The notes beneath the pieces are model-generated. The model did not search any database and was not told where the DNA came from. It was given only the letters and a program-made list of their open reading frames with translations. A stretch of DNA of 64,000 nt, taken from CAWHYG01 sp963833505 (GTDB taxonomy: Bacteria; Eisenbacteria; RBG-16-71-46; CAIMUX01). The stretch is taken from the NCBI GenBank assembly GCA_963833505.1, contig CAWHYG010000007.1, positions 248,001 through 312,000 of the forward strand, given 5' to 3'. Made by a program: the position numbers and the translations under genes. Below, piece by piece: positions 45,601 to 54,850 of this stretch. Each line of letters begins with the position of its first letter. The first letter of the stretch is position 1.

Positions 45601-47062
45601 TCACGCGCTCTGATCGAGAGAGTCGCCTGCTGATGGCGTTCCCTCCGATGCGTCCTCGGCCGGCTCGACGTGGATGATGACCGTTCCCAGCTCCGGGAGG
45701 ATGGCCTTCAGCCGGCGCTCCAGATCGTCGGTCAGCGCATGAGCGGCGGCCAGAGACGCGGCGCCGTCGACGGCGCAGTGGAAGGAGACCGAGAGCCTCC
45801 CTTCCGTCCGAAAAACGTTGATGTCGTGCGGGAGAGTGGCCAGTCCGGCCTCGCGGGACGCGGTGTCCAGCGCCGCCTGGAACCGCAGGCGATCCTCCGA
45901 ACCGGCTCTGCGCGCGGAGGACAGCGCGCCCGCCGGTTCCAGGTGGGTCGTGATTTGAATCAGGGTGGGGATCATCTTCCGAAGGCACGCCTCGAACTCC
46001 GAGGCCCGGTGGTGTGCCTCGGTCACCGTGGATGATTCACTGGTCTCGAGGTGCATCTCGGCCGAGTAGCCGCCGCGAACGTCATGGAGTCGGATCTCGT
46101 GCACGCCGAGCCCGAGGCGCGCCCCCGCCTTCCGGATCCGATCGATCATTCCCTCCTCGCGCGGGCCGGCCGGATCGATGTGGACGACCACGTCGGCTTG
46201 AGGGTGAATTCCGCGGACGGACTCCTCGACCCGGGTCGCAATGTCATGGGCTTCCTCGAGGGAGGCGTCGCGGTCGGCGCTCAGGGTGAGATCGGCGAAC
46301 AGGTCGGCCCCGACGAGCCGGAGGCGCACCCGGCGCACCTCGAGGACGCCGGGGACCCGCGCCGCCTCGAGGATCTCATCGCGGAGGGCCGGGGACACGG
46401 CGTCCATCAGGTCGTCCAGGGTCCGTTTGCCCAATCGGAGGCTGATCCCGATCACGATCGCGGCGACGCCGAGCGCGGCGACCGCGTCGGCCCGGGCCAG
46501 CCAGATCACTCCGGTGACGCGAGCCACGCGGACGAGGATCAAGCCGACCATGACGACGAGAGACGACCAGAATGTCGGTCGAGAAGTGCAGCGCGTCCGC
46601 TTGAAGGGCCCGGCTGTGGTGTCGCTCCGCGACTCGGCGGAGCGCGCGCGACCGCGACCAGTCGACGACGATGGAGGCCCCGACGGTCAGGAAAGCCCAG
46701 AGGTTCGCGTCGACCTCGACCTTCTTGTAGAACAGCCGGCCGACTCCCTCGTAGACGATCCACACGCACGTGACCAGGAGCAGGACGGTTTCCACGAGGG
46801 CGGAGACGTTCTCGACCTTGCCGTGGCCGTACGTGTGCTCGCGATCTGCGGGCCGAGCCGCGGCCTGGACGGCGTAGAGAGTCACCGCCGCCGCCACCAG
46901 ATCCAGGCCGGAGTGAGCCGCCTCGGACAGCACGCCAAGGCTTCCGGTCGTGAGGCCGACCACGATCTTGAGGCCGGTGAGTCCGACCGCGGCAACCAGC
47001 GATGAGAGCGCGACGCGCCTCTTCTCCGATGCTGCATCGAGAAGTCTCTGTTTGGCTCTCAC
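45601..47062 (-). CDS. Cation diffusion facilitator with extended cytoplasmic domain, frame broken once
   Basis: CDF transporters export divalent metals (Zn, Fe, Co, Mn) by proton antiport. The N-terminal membrane part has the first metal site HSGLD and the second HFSTD, and the conserved EHTYGHGKVEN. The frame fails at CCAGAATG (46567-46574; CATTCTGG on the coding strand). Removing one base joins FSTDI to WSSLVVMVGLILVRVA, the expected continuation. Restored length is about 486 residues. The tail after the membrane part holds three successive ZT_dimer-like segments, where most CDFs have one. Sequencing error is the more likely cause of the break. Confidence 0.85.
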
Positions 47063-47457
47063 GTCCCTCTCCCGCTGAATGGGCCGAGAACCCGGGTCGG
47101 TCGCCCCGCCGCGGTCTCCTCGCCAGTCCCCTGGATTATACTGAGCTGAGTCGTCTCAGTCACGCGGGAGCTTTAGTCTGCCGTGGTCAGATCGCCCCGC
47201 GGCGGAGCCTGAGACGCCCTTACACCCCGCTGCGCAGAGGTCACAGTGCCGGCAAGGCACCATGATGGGTATAATACCGGGACCCACCGGAGAGGCGGGT
47301 AGCGCTCCGGGTTTCGTTTATTTTCGTAGGTCTCGGTCTCACGATAGGAACCCCGAATCTGTGGGTCGAGTATCAACAGCTACCGGTGACCCGCAGGAAG
47401 ACCCGATTGTTCGCACGCATGCACGGAGCCGGCCGCAGGGTCGGAGAAGGGGGATCG
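47063..47457. promoter_or_regulatory. Divergent intergenic region with a perfect -10 element
   Basis: A 395-base gap lies between the CDF gene (minus) and the thioredoxin-fold gene (plus). TATAAT (47270-47275) is an exact -10 hexamer in the plus direction, about 180 bases before the gene, but no good -35 is found 16-18 bases upstream. Nothing else is supported. Confidence 0.4.
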
Positions 47458-48264
47458 ATGCAAGTTCCGAGGACCTGGTTCCTGTTCGCGGGTGCCGTCG
47501 TGGCTTTGATCTCCGGCGCGTCCGTGGTCACGGCCGCCGGAACGGCCCCGGTGGCTCCGTGGGAGGAGGCGGCCGGCCTGGAGGTCATGTCGGCCGACAC
47601 GTTGGACGCCCATGGCCGCATCTTCGACAGCCCCGACTACCAGCAGCAACTCATCGTGCCGGGCGCGGGAACCGACGCGTTTCTGCTGGCCTTGAAGACC
47701 AAGACCGTCCGCATCCTGCCCCAAGCCTCCATCACCTGGACCGACGACGAGCCGGTGCCCGACGTCGCGTCCGGAGCCGACACCGGCACGTTCGACAGCG
47801 ACAACGGGGTCGTGAGCTTCGCGGCCAAGGGGATCGCCTGGAAGATCGAACCGGAGCCGCCGCTGGTCGGGCCCGTCACGCTGGAGAAGCTGGTGGGCGA
47901 AAAGCCCGACTACCAGTATGCCGCCGACCGATACACCCCGATGCCCGAAGCCATCCAGGCGCTCAAGGGTCTGAGCGCCGACACCCACATCGTCATCTTC
48001 TTCGGAAGCTGGTGCACGTTCTGCAAGCACTGGCTGCCCCGCTTCCTCAAGACGATGGAAGAGACCGGAAACCCGAAGATCACGACCGAATTCTACGGGA
48101 TCAGCGAGGATCAGACCCAGCCGAAGGACGTCATCGACCAGTACCGGGTCGTCAAGACGCCCACGTTCGTGATCGAGCAGGGGGACAAGGAAATCGGGCG
48201 CATCGAGGAGGAGCCCTCGGTTTCGATCGAGGCCGACCTGGTCAAGATTCTCGATCTCCATTGA
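47458..48264 (+). CDS. Secreted thioredoxin-fold protein
   Basis: The 268-residue product has a signal peptide (WFLFAGAVVALISGASVVTAA) and a C-terminal thioredoxin-like domain with FGSWCTFCKHWLPRFLKTM (CxxC) and VKTPTFVIEQ, the cis-Pro position. The segment between (about residues 40-150) carries no recognised domain. It should act in the periplasm. The ATG at 47458 with GAAGGGGG upstream is preferred to the frame opening at 47386. The next gene, a MauE-like protein, follows by 32 bases, so the two are probably an operon for thiol redox. Confidence 0.8.
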   Translation: MQVPRTWFLFAGAVVALISGASVVTAAGTAPVAPWEEAAGLEVMSADTLDAHGRIFDSPDYQQQLIVPGAGTDAFLLALKTKTVRILPQASITWTDDEPVPDVASGADTGTFDSDNGVVSFAAKGIAWKIEPEPPLVGPVTLEKLVGEKPDYQYAADRYTPMPEAIQALKGLSADTHIVIFFGSWCTFCKHWLPRFLKTMEETGNPKITTEFYGISEDQTQPKDVIDQYRVVKTPTFVIEQGDKEIGRIEEEPSVSIEADLVKILDLH

Positions 48265-48296
48265 GACCGTCCGACACCGGCCCTACAATCCCAAAC

Positions 48297-49253
48297 ATGG
48301 CGCGGGTGGACGGCAGGGGGATTTCCAGGATCGCGGGGGCCGTCGTCTCGATCGGGCTCGGGGCGATGCTCCTGCTCGCGGCGCTACTCAAGGCCGCGGA
48401 CCCGGCCCTGTTCGTGGATCAGATCCGCGGCTATGGGATCCTCCCGTCGCTGGCGCCTTTCGGCGCCCATGCGTTCTTCTTCTTCGAGTTCCTGTTGGGT
48501 CTGCTCCTTGTCCTGCGGTTGCTCCCACGTCTGGCCCTGACGGGCTTCACGCTTCTGATGCTCCTCTTCATCGGCGTCACTGCCTGGACCTGGGCCCACG
48601 GAAACGTCTCCGGCTGCGGCTGCTTCGGCCGTCTCGCCAGCCGGCCTCCACGGGAAGTGATCCTCGAGGACTCCGGCTACGTCGTCCTGGCCGTGCTCGC
48701 GTTCCTGGTGGCGCCGTGGCAGAGCCCCGGGCGATCCTTCGCCTCGTACCTCGGGCAAAGGGACGGCGGGGGAGCGGAACCCCGCGGACGCTGGATCGCC
48801 TTCGCCATCCTGTTTCTTCTGCTTTTCGCGACCCCGTGGCTGGCCCCGCGTCTCCCGATCGATTCGTGGGTGACTCCGCTCCACCCGGGCGTCAGCCTCG
48901 AGAACCTGGCGGCGGACGACCTCAAGACGCCTCTGTCGGACGGGTCGGTTCTGATTGCGATGCTCGGCAAGGACTGCACGGCCTGCCTCGCGGCGCTGCC
49001 CAAGCTCGACGCGCTCGCCGGCATCTCGGGCGCGCCCAGGATCACCGGTATTTTCGCGGGCGACCGGAATGCCACCCGCTCGTGGGTCCTCGAGCACGTG
49101 CCGTCCTTCCCGATGGCGCACGCCCCGGAGAAGAGCCTGCGCCAGTATTACCGGAAGCTCCCGGTCTTCATCCTCCTGCGCGACGGGCGGATCCGGAGGA
49201 TCTGGTGGAATCGCGCGCCGGAACCGTCGCAGGTGATGTCCGCGCAGGGATAG
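48297..49253 (+). CDS. MauE/DoxX-type membrane protein with redox domain
   Basis: The 318-residue protein starts with a four-helix membrane domain of the MauE/DoxX type (IGLGAMLLLAALLKAADPALF, VSGCGCFGRL, the CxCF motif common in the family). Another TM (WIAFAILFLLLFATPWLAP) and a soluble C-terminal domain with a CxxC (GKDCTACLAAL) follow. MauE-like proteins support disulfide formation or maturation of periplasmic redox proteins. Its pairing with a secreted thioredoxin-fold protein fits this. The tRNA-Leu gene follows. Confidence 0.8.
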   Translation: MARVDGRGISRIAGAVVSIGLGAMLLLAALLKAADPALFVDQIRGYGILPSLAPFGAHAFFFFEFLLGLLLVLRLLPRLALTGFTLLMLLFIGVTAWTWAHGNVSGCGCFGRLASRPPREVILEDSGYVVLAVLAFLVAPWQSPGRSFASYLGQRDGGGAEPRGRWIAFAILFLLLFATPWLAPRLPIDSWVTPLHPGVSLENLAADDLKTPLSDGSVLIAMLGKDCTACLAALPKLDALAGISGAPRITGIFAGDRNATRSWVLEHVPSFPMAHAPEKSLRQYYRKLPVFILLRDGRIRRIWWNRAPEPSQVMSAQG

Positions 49254-49306
49254 CGGACCGCTTGCATCCTGCTCTCTTCTGGATATCCTGGAATCGCTTG
49301 CTCGTG

Positions 49307-49391
49307 GCCGGAGTGGCGGAATGGCAGACGCGGTGGACTTAAAATCCACTGGGCTTAAACGCCCGTGTGGGTTCGAGCCCCACCTCCGGTA
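49307..49391 (+). tRNA. tRNA-Leu (anticodon TAA)
   Basis: A class II tRNA: acceptor stem GCCGGAG/CTCCGGT, anticodon loop CTTAAAA (TAA), a long variable arm with GGGCTTAAACGCCC, and T-arm GGGTTCGAGCCCC. The CCA end is not encoded. 85 bases. Confidence 0.96.
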
Positions 49392-49583
49392 AGTCCTCGA
49401 GTCTGGCGTGGACTGCACAACCGAGCCCGCTTTCGCCAGCCGCTGCCCTCGGACGGCCCGCGTCGCTCTGTAGCTCCTCTGCGGCCGCCCGCTTCGCGCC
49501 TCGTGCGGATTCCCGATGCGTCGCAGCGGGGTCCCTGGTCCTGGCGGCCGAGCCGGCTCGTGGGCGAAGGACCGACCCGACGA

Positions 49584-50054
49584 TCAGCCCTTGTCTTCTG
49601 TTCGCGCCAGCACGTCGAGTTCGTTCAGGTCCGACTCCAGAAACCCCCGGCTTTCCGGATCGGTGACTGCGGCCAGGCGCGTTCGCGCCTCGGCCAGGTA
49701 TCGGGTCGCCTCGCTGGATTCCCGCTGGACCAGCGCGGCGCGGGCCAGCGCTTCGAAGGCGTACCCGACGTAGAAGGGGGCCAGATGCTCCGCCTCGCCG
49801 ATCCGCAGGCACTTTTCGCCGAACATCCGGGCCATGGCGGGCTGGCCGGCCAGAGCATGCACGCGGGAGACCTGCCAGTACCCCACGGACAGGTTGGAGG
49901 GCTGGCAATCGGTCCGCTGTTTCCAATGCCAGAGAGAGGCGCACGCGAGGAGGAGCATGGCCTCGACGTCCTCTTCCGACCGGTCCTTCTTTTCGATGTA
50001 GGTCCAGCATTGGTTGAAACACGCGGTCGAGAGCTGCCGGTGAACGTCCTGCAT
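49584..50054 (-). CDS. Hypothetical protein with TPR-like helices
   Basis: A 156-residue, mostly helical protein. The pattern of Ala at helix-packing positions (ASLWHWKQRTDC, YWQVSRVHALAGQPAMARMFGEKCL, AFEALARAALVQ) resembles tetratricopeptide repeats. No signal peptide or catalytic motif is seen. It is transcribed divergently from the TIGR03790-like gene 135 bases away. Function unknown. Confidence 0.7.
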   Translation of the reverse strand: MQDVHRQLSTACFNQCWTYIEKKDRSEEDVEAMLLLACASLWHWKQRTDCQPSNLSVGYWQVSRVHALAGQPAMARMFGEKCLRIGEAEHLAPFYVGYAFEALARAALVQRESSEATRYLAEARTRLAAVTDPESRGFLESDLNELDVLARTEDKG

Positions 50055-50122
50055 CTTCCAGATCTCCTCTCTGGGTCGTGAGGCGCTGCCTGGGGTTCCT
50101 TGAGCCGATTCTGAGGGTGGCC

Positions 50123-50153
50123 TTGACGTCGCGTCAATCCGCCGGTGTATGTT
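50123..50153 (+). promoter_or_regulatory. Promoter with palindromic operator candidate
   Basis: TTGACG (50123-50128) is the left arm of the perfect inverted repeat TTGACG-TCG-CGTCAA (50123-50137), so the -35 lies inside a palindrome. TATGTT (50148-50153) is a possible -10 at a 19-base spacing. A repressor binding here would block the promoter. The position also shows the gene cannot start at the GTG-like site at 50145. Confidence 0.5.
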
Positions 50154-50189
50154 CGTCTCGTGAGAAAACGGCAGAAGGGGAGCCGAAGG

Positions 50190-51467
50190 ATGCGGATCCG
50201 CCGCGAATGTGGAGTGTGGCCGGAGCGATCTCCCGGCTGCATAGTGCGGCCTGATCAGCGGTCCGGGCCGCTGAGAGCCGCCCTGCTTGACGTCCCGCTT
50301 CTCGTGGTCCCGCTTCTTTGCCTCGTTGCCGTCATCGCCGGTTGTAGGGATCAGGGCTCGACCGGGAGCGCGGGGCGCCCTTCCTCAACGCCCGCGGTCG
50401 CGTCGATTCCGGGTGCGGCCCGGCGCGTCCTCGTCGTCTTCAACCGCAACGACTCGACCTCCTTCCAGATCGCGAGCGCCTATGCGTCCCGGCGGGGGAT
50501 ACCGGCCAACCGCCTGACCGGGATCGCCGCTCCCGCCCTCGAAGAAGTCAGCCAGGCCGACTATGGCGACGACCTCGAGAATCCGATCCGCGAACGCCTG
50601 GATCAGGCGGACCTCAGGGATTCGATCGACTTCATCGTCCTGGCGCGCGGCGTCCCTCTCCGTGTTCACGAGAGCGGGTTCTCCGTCGATGCCTGTCTTG
50701 GCGCGATGGACCTGCCCTTATCCAAGGCGGCAGCCTCGGACGGGACGCCCTCAGCCAAGAGCGGTCGCGAGAATCGGGTCGACCGGCTTTCCAGCATCCC
50801 CAGTCCGTACTATCGAAGCTCCGCCCGATTTAGTCACGCCGTCTTCGGCCTCTACCTCGTCACGCGGCTGGACGGTTACACGGCGGGCGACGCGCTCGCG
50901 CTCATCGATCGAAGCCTGGCGGCCCGTCCGGTCTCGGGGCCGTTTCTCTTGGACGTGGATCCGCGCCGTGACCGCCCGGGCTATCAGATCGTGAACGACT
51001 CGATGCGGCGCGCCGCGTTGATCCTCCGGGGTCGCGGCTTCGAGACCACGCTCGACGAGACCAGGGAGTTCGTGGGAGCGCCCTCGAGCGGATTCCCGGC
51101 CCAACCGGCGCTGGCGGGCTATTATTCCTGGGGCAGCAACGACGGAGGGTTCCGCCTCGACGTCTATCACGGTCTCCGATTCCAGGCGGGCGCGTTGGCG
51201 GAGACGGCGGTGAGCACGAGCGCGCGGACCTTCCGGCCGACGACGGGAGGCCAGAGCCTGATCGCCGATCTTCTGGCGCAGGGACTGACCGGCGCGAAGG
51301 GATATGTTTCCGAGCCGACGACGGCGGCCCTCTGCGCGGCGGACGTCCTCTTCGATCGGTACACATCCGGCTTTACGCTGGCCGAGAGCTTCTACGCCGC
51401 GAGCCCGCTGTGCCGGTGGAAGGACGTCGTGGTCGGGGATCCACTCTGTGCGCCCTACGCCCGATAG
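50190..51467 (+). CDS. TIGR03790-like putative lipoprotein
   Basis: The 425-residue protein has a hydrophobic N-terminal segment ending in a lipobox-like VIAGC, then the order typical of the TIGR03790 family: VLVVFNRNDSTSFQIASAYASRRGIPA, the DFIVLARGVPLRV strand, and a late YYSWGSNDGGF and GAKGYVSEPTTAALCAADVLFDRY. The family is found in FCB, Verrucomicrobia and Planctomycetes and has no known function. The ATG at 50190 is preferred because the promoter ends at about 50153. Export to the outer membrane is likely from the lipobox. Confidence 0.8.
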   Translation: MRIRRECGVWPERSPGCIVRPDQRSGPLRAALLDVPLLVVPLLCLVAVIAGCRDQGSTGSAGRPSSTPAVASIPGAARRVLVVFNRNDSTSFQIASAYASRRGIPANRLTGIAAPALEEVSQADYGDDLENPIRERLDQADLRDSIDFIVLARGVPLRVHESGFSVDACLGAMDLPLSKAAASDGTPSAKSGRENRVDRLSSIPSPYYRSSARFSHAVFGLYLVTRLDGYTAGDALALIDRSLAARPVSGPFLLDVDPRRDRPGYQIVNDSMRRAALILRGRGFETTLDETREFVGAPSSGFPAQPALAGYYSWGSNDGGFRLDVYHGLRFQAGALAETAVSTSARTFRPTTGGQSLIADLLAQGLTGAKGYVSEPTTAALCAADVLFDRYTSGFTLAESFYAASPLCRWKDVVVGDPLCAPYAR

Positions 51468-51518
51468 CGGCGACGAGTCGTTCTGAGAGACCCTCTCCCG
51501 GAGGACCACGCCCCGCGA

Positions 51519-51547
51519 AACCTCGAAGGGAATGTCCCGTCGAGGTT
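51519..51547. terminator. Hairpin after the TIGR03790-like gene
   Basis: AACCTCGA (51519-51526) pairs with TCGAGGTT (51540-51547), continued by GGGA/TCCC inside with one A/G mismatch between the two stems. It makes a 12-bp stem. No T-tract follows on the plus strand. Confidence 0.5.
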
Positions 51548-51590
51548 GACGGCGGCGAGCCGCTCCCCGCGCGGAAATGGGGGCTAAAGA

Positions 51591-51641
51591 CGGCGAGTCG
51601 CTCCCCGGGTCCCAAGGGCCCGGTACGGGAGCGGCTCGCCG
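51591..51641. terminator. Strong hairpin between convergent genes
   Basis: CGGCGAGTCGCTCCC (51591-51605) pairs with GGGAGCGGCTCGCCG (51627-51641), 15 bp with one G-U-type mismatch. A further direct copy of the left arm lies at 51553-51567 and could compete for the same right arm. It is placed between the convergent TIGR03790-like and Omp28-like genes and could stop transcription from either side. Confidence 0.6.
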
Positions 51642-51689
51642 CATGATCGGCCGCTGTCGTTCTGCCGCGGCGCGCTGAAGCCGCGCCTC

Positions 51690-53690
51690 TTATCTCGTCA
51701 GGACGAGCTTGCCGGAGGGCTGGGCGCCCGCCGCCTCCAGCCGGTAGAAGTAGATGCCGGCGCTGGCCGGCCGGCCCGAGTTGTCCCGGCCGTCCCAACG
51801 CACGATGTGGCGGCCGGCGGATTGGTTGTCGGTGGACAGCGTGCGAACGACGGTTCCATCCGGCTCATAGATCCTGAGGACGGCGGATCCTGCGGCCGGA
51901 AGCGTGTAGCTCAAGCTGGTCCCGCCGGGCGCCGGATTCGGGAAGGCCTGAACCGACGCCACCAGCGGCGTCGAGGGAAGCTCGGGTGTCGAGCTGGGCG
52001 CCTTGAACCAGGCGAGGGAACGCTGCATGAGAAGACGCCGCGTGTCCTGCGAGGTGATGGCCTCGAATCCGAAGCCGAGGTAGACGATCTTGTACACGCC
52101 GGTGTCGACCCGGAGCACGCCGTTGTAGCTGGTGTTGTCATAGGTGAAGGCGACGGTGCCGTAGTTGTCGGCGGGAGCGATCGCGTCCGGGTAGGGATTG
52201 AGGCTGGGAGTGAGGGCGATGCTCATACCCGCGCCGATGGGATCCCCAGGGACTCCGGTCAGGCTGTTGGAGCCGGCGTTGTCCAGGACGAAGCTCGCGT
52301 GGAGCACGGTGTTGTACCACTGGAGGTACTGGCCGCCGTTGTCGTCCATCTCCCAGCCGATGTCCTGGCCGGTGAGGAAGAGCGCTCCGCCGCCGTTGAA
52401 GTAGGAGGTGAGGGCGGCCTGGTCGGAGAGGGTCAAGGTCGGGTAGGACAGGCCGCACTCCCAGTCGACGAGCCGGAAGGTCTTGAGCAACGCGGCCGTC
52501 ACATCCCCCTGGTCGGTCGGCCAGATGCCGCAGGTGTAGCCGGCAGCCTGGATGGCGTCCGCATGCAGGGCGGAATAGCCGGCGCCGCCGTCGTCTGCCA
52601 CGATCAGGACCTGGACGTCGTTCGTGAACAGGCTATAGGTGATCAGCCGGTCCCGGCCCGGCAGGTTGGCCGAGGTCACGTCGAGGTAAGGCGTGACGGA
52701 GCCCGGGCCGTTGGGCGTGACCTCGAGATAGAAGACCTTGCCCTCTCCCGGGGCCAGGCTGAGGTCGACGTAGTTCGAATACTTCGTCACGCCGTCGGTG
52801 AATTCCACGGACCAGCCGGCCGGCACGGTCCCCGGGTTGAGGGTCGCCCGGATCACGTCCGGCTTCGTGCCGAGGTTGTAGACCCCGAATTGGGGGAAGT
52901 CGTAGGGCTGCCCGTTGGACGGCACCATGGCGACGCGGGGTCCCTTGGCCCAGAACCGGGGCGAGTAGTCCGGAGCCGGGCGCGTGCTGGCCGACTGCAG
53001 GACGGACTGGTCCTTGTCGTTCTGGACGAAGACGGCCAGATAGAGGTCCTGGGTCTTCCAGGTCGGATCGAGCGTGAAGTTCCGGATGACGTTCTGGATC
53101 TGGCCGAGCCCCGAGACGGTGAGCGCCACGTCGGGGACCAGGACCCGGGCGACGTCCTGTTCGACCTGAGTGTTGTAGGTGACGTTGTTCTCAAGGACGA
53201 CGATCCGGATGTAGGTGCTGGAGATGTCCGCGATCGTGTCCATGCCGATGATGTCCAGGTTGACCGATCCGTTCGGCTGGACGAGGTTCACGCTGTTGAT
53301 GCGGATCTTGAGCGGCGACGGACTGCCGATCTCCCGGGCCACGATCGGGTCGTAAACATGGCCGTCCTTGTAGCTGGCGTCGGCGCCGACGACCTTGGTG
53401 GTGCCGTCGAAGACGGCGGTCGGAAACCCGGTGACATTGTAGTAGGTGACCCGCGCATTGCTTCCGGGGAACGAAAGCCCTCCTCCTCCGGATGACGAAT
53501 ACCAGCGGACGGAGGTGAACTCGTTGGTGTCGTACTTGCTTTTCATGACCTCGAGCCCGGCGTACGCGTTCGGGCAATATTGGCACCAGGTCGCGGTGGC
53601 GAGCTCCGAGATCACTCCGCGCGGATACTGGGCCATGGCTGCAGGCGCGATCAAAAGCAGCGCGAAGACAAGGACCAGGGTCAGTTTCAT
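51690..53690 (-). CDS. Omp28-like secreted protein with C-terminal FlgD/T9SS-type sorting domain
   Basis: The 666-residue protein has a signal peptide (KLTLVLVFALLLIAPAAMA), then a thioredoxin-like domain of the Omp28 type with ELATATWCQYCPNAYAGL. Beta-rich domains make up the middle. The end is a FlgD Ig-like/type IX sorting-type module: AFPNPAPGGTSLSYTLP, RIYEPDGTVVRTL, GRHIVRWDGRDNSGRPASAG and IYFYRLEA. Such C-terminal domains target proteins to the type IX translocon. The ATG at 53690 is preferred over the open frame to 53942. SprA in the same window makes type IX export plausible. Confidence 0.85.
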   Translation of the reverse strand: MKLTLVLVFALLLIAPAAMAQYPRGVISELATATWCQYCPNAYAGLEVMKSKYDTNEFTSVRWYSSSGGGGLSFPGSNARVTYYNVTGFPTAVFDGTTKVVGADASYKDGHVYDPIVAREIGSPSPLKIRINSVNLVQPNGSVNLDIIGMDTIADISSTYIRIVVLENNVTYNTQVEQDVARVLVPDVALTVSGLGQIQNVIRNFTLDPTWKTQDLYLAVFVQNDKDQSVLQSASTRPAPDYSPRFWAKGPRVAMVPSNGQPYDFPQFGVYNLGTKPDVIRATLNPGTVPAGWSVEFTDGVTKYSNYVDLSLAPGEGKVFYLEVTPNGPGSVTPYLDVTSANLPGRDRLITYSLFTNDVQVLIVADDGGAGYSALHADAIQAAGYTCGIWPTDQGDVTAALLKTFRLVDWECGLSYPTLTLSDQAALTSYFNGGGALFLTGQDIGWEMDDNGGQYLQWYNTVLHASFVLDNAGSNSLTGVPGDPIGAGMSIALTPSLNPYPDAIAPADNYGTVAFTYDNTSYNGVLRVDTGVYKIVYLGFGFEAITSQDTRRLLMQRSLAWFKAPSSTPELPSTPLVASVQAFPNPAPGGTSLSYTLPAAGSAVLRIYEPDGTVVRTLSTDNQSAGRHIVRWDGRDNSGRPASAGIYFYRLEAAGAQPSGKLVLTR

Positions 53691-54011
53691 GACATTCCCC
53701 CAGACAGGTCCCTCCGGGACCCGAGGTGCGATGGTACTGGCGGTGACTCCGGCAACCACGAGGCGGGAGTCTCGTGCTTCCCGTCCGGCCGAAGATGTAA
53801 AGAGTCTACAGGCGAATCGTCCCTTCATCAAGGTCGTTTCGGTGGCGGGTGGTCGATCGGCTCTTGAGTCGCACCAGAGGGGGAGCGCGACCCGCAGAAG
53901 ATCACGGCCGCCGTGACGCGCGTCAGCCGGCGGTAGGGGCAAGGAACGAAACGATGCGGGCGCCCGGGAAGGATCCCGAGCGCCCGGACTGGGATCGTAT
54001 TCTGGAAGCGA
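53691..54011. other. Gap between the Omp28-like gene and the RRM gene, with a terminator hairpin
   Basis: The gap holds the upstream region of the Omp28-like gene and the end of the RRM gene's transcript. GGGCGCCCGGG (53958-53968) pairs with CCCGAGCGCCC (53975-53985), 11 bp with one wobble, about 25 bases after the RRM stop on the minus strand. A T-rich stretch follows. The rest has no gene. Confidence 0.55.
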
Positions 54012-54335
54012 CTACCAGCGGTCGCGACCGCCGCCGCCGCCGCCGTAGCCTCCGGACCGTCCGCCACCGCCGCCGCCGGGGCGGGGGCCCTTGTCCTCGG
54101 CCTCGCTGACCTTGATCGTGCGACCATCGAGCTGCGTGCCGTCCATCCCGGAAACGGCCGCCAGCGCGTGCTCGTTCTGGGAGAAGGTCACGAATCCGAA
54201 CCCGCGGGATCGGCCGGTCTCCCGGTCCGTGACCACGCGGGCATCAGTGACCTCGCCAAACCGCTCGAACGCGCGGCGCAGCGACTCGTCGTTGGTGCCC
54301 CAACTCAGATTTCCGACGTAAAGCTTCTTCGGCAT
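54012..54335 (-). CDS. RRM-type RNA-binding protein with glycine-rich tail
   Basis: The 107-residue protein is a single RNA recognition motif with RNP2 (KLYVGNLSW) and RNP1 (RSRGFGFVTF), followed by a Gly/Arg-rich tail (RPGGGGGGRSGGYGGGGGG). Bacterial members, common in cyanobacteria and FCB lineages, are often cold-induced and are thought to act as RNA chaperones. The ATG at 54335 begins the RRM directly; the frame is open upstream to 54410. The transcript is expected to have a long leader with a strong hairpin. Confidence 0.93.
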   Translation of the reverse strand: MPKKLYVGNLSWGTNDESLRRAFERFGEVTDARVVTDRETGRSRGFGFVTFSQNEHALAAVSGMDGTQLDGRTIKVSEAEDKGPRPGGGGGGRSGGYGGGGGGRDRW

Positions 54336-54850
54336 ACCTACTGACTCTCTCCTTTGCGCCGCCGGGAGCAACGCTTCCCTGAATCGCGGGCCGCGAGCGC
54401 CCACTTGCACCGGACGGCTCCCGCAGCCGTCCCTTATCCGGAGCTCGCCTTACCCGCGCACGAACCTGCTGGTAGCCTTTAGCCAGAAAGGTATGGTTGG
54501 GATCCGGGCCCGGAAACGTCATGATTCCCCGCGACCGGTGCGGAGATTCAGACAGCCGACAGCATACAAGTTCGGACGGGAGGATGCAAGAGGAACTATG
54601 CCGGGGCGATCTTCCGGGACGGCGCGGCGGCGCTCATGCCCCCCAGGTGTCAACTCCCTTGACAGCCACGAGATGCAGGCTCTCTGGATCAATTCCAGTC
54701 CGCCGGCCCAAATAGAAAGAGCCCGCACCTTCTCCGGCCGCAGGAGACGATGCGGGCGTAGGCGTCAGGACCGTGGTCCCGAGCCACCGCCAATTTATCC
54801 CGGGTCCGCCAAGTCAGTCAAGTTTTTTTGTTTCGAATGAAGAGATCTCG
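54336..54850. promoter_or_regulatory. Divergent leaders of the RRM and MenG-like genes
   Basis: On the minus side, GGACGGCT/AGCCGTCC (54412-54432) is an 8-bp hairpin in the RRM leader, about 75 bases before the start. On the plus side, GCCCGCA (54721-54727) pairs with TGCGGGC (54751-54757), with an inner TCTCC/GGAGA stem, upstream of the MenG-like gene. TTGACA occurs at 54659-54664, but no matching -10 is found. No ORF is supported. Confidence 0.45.
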
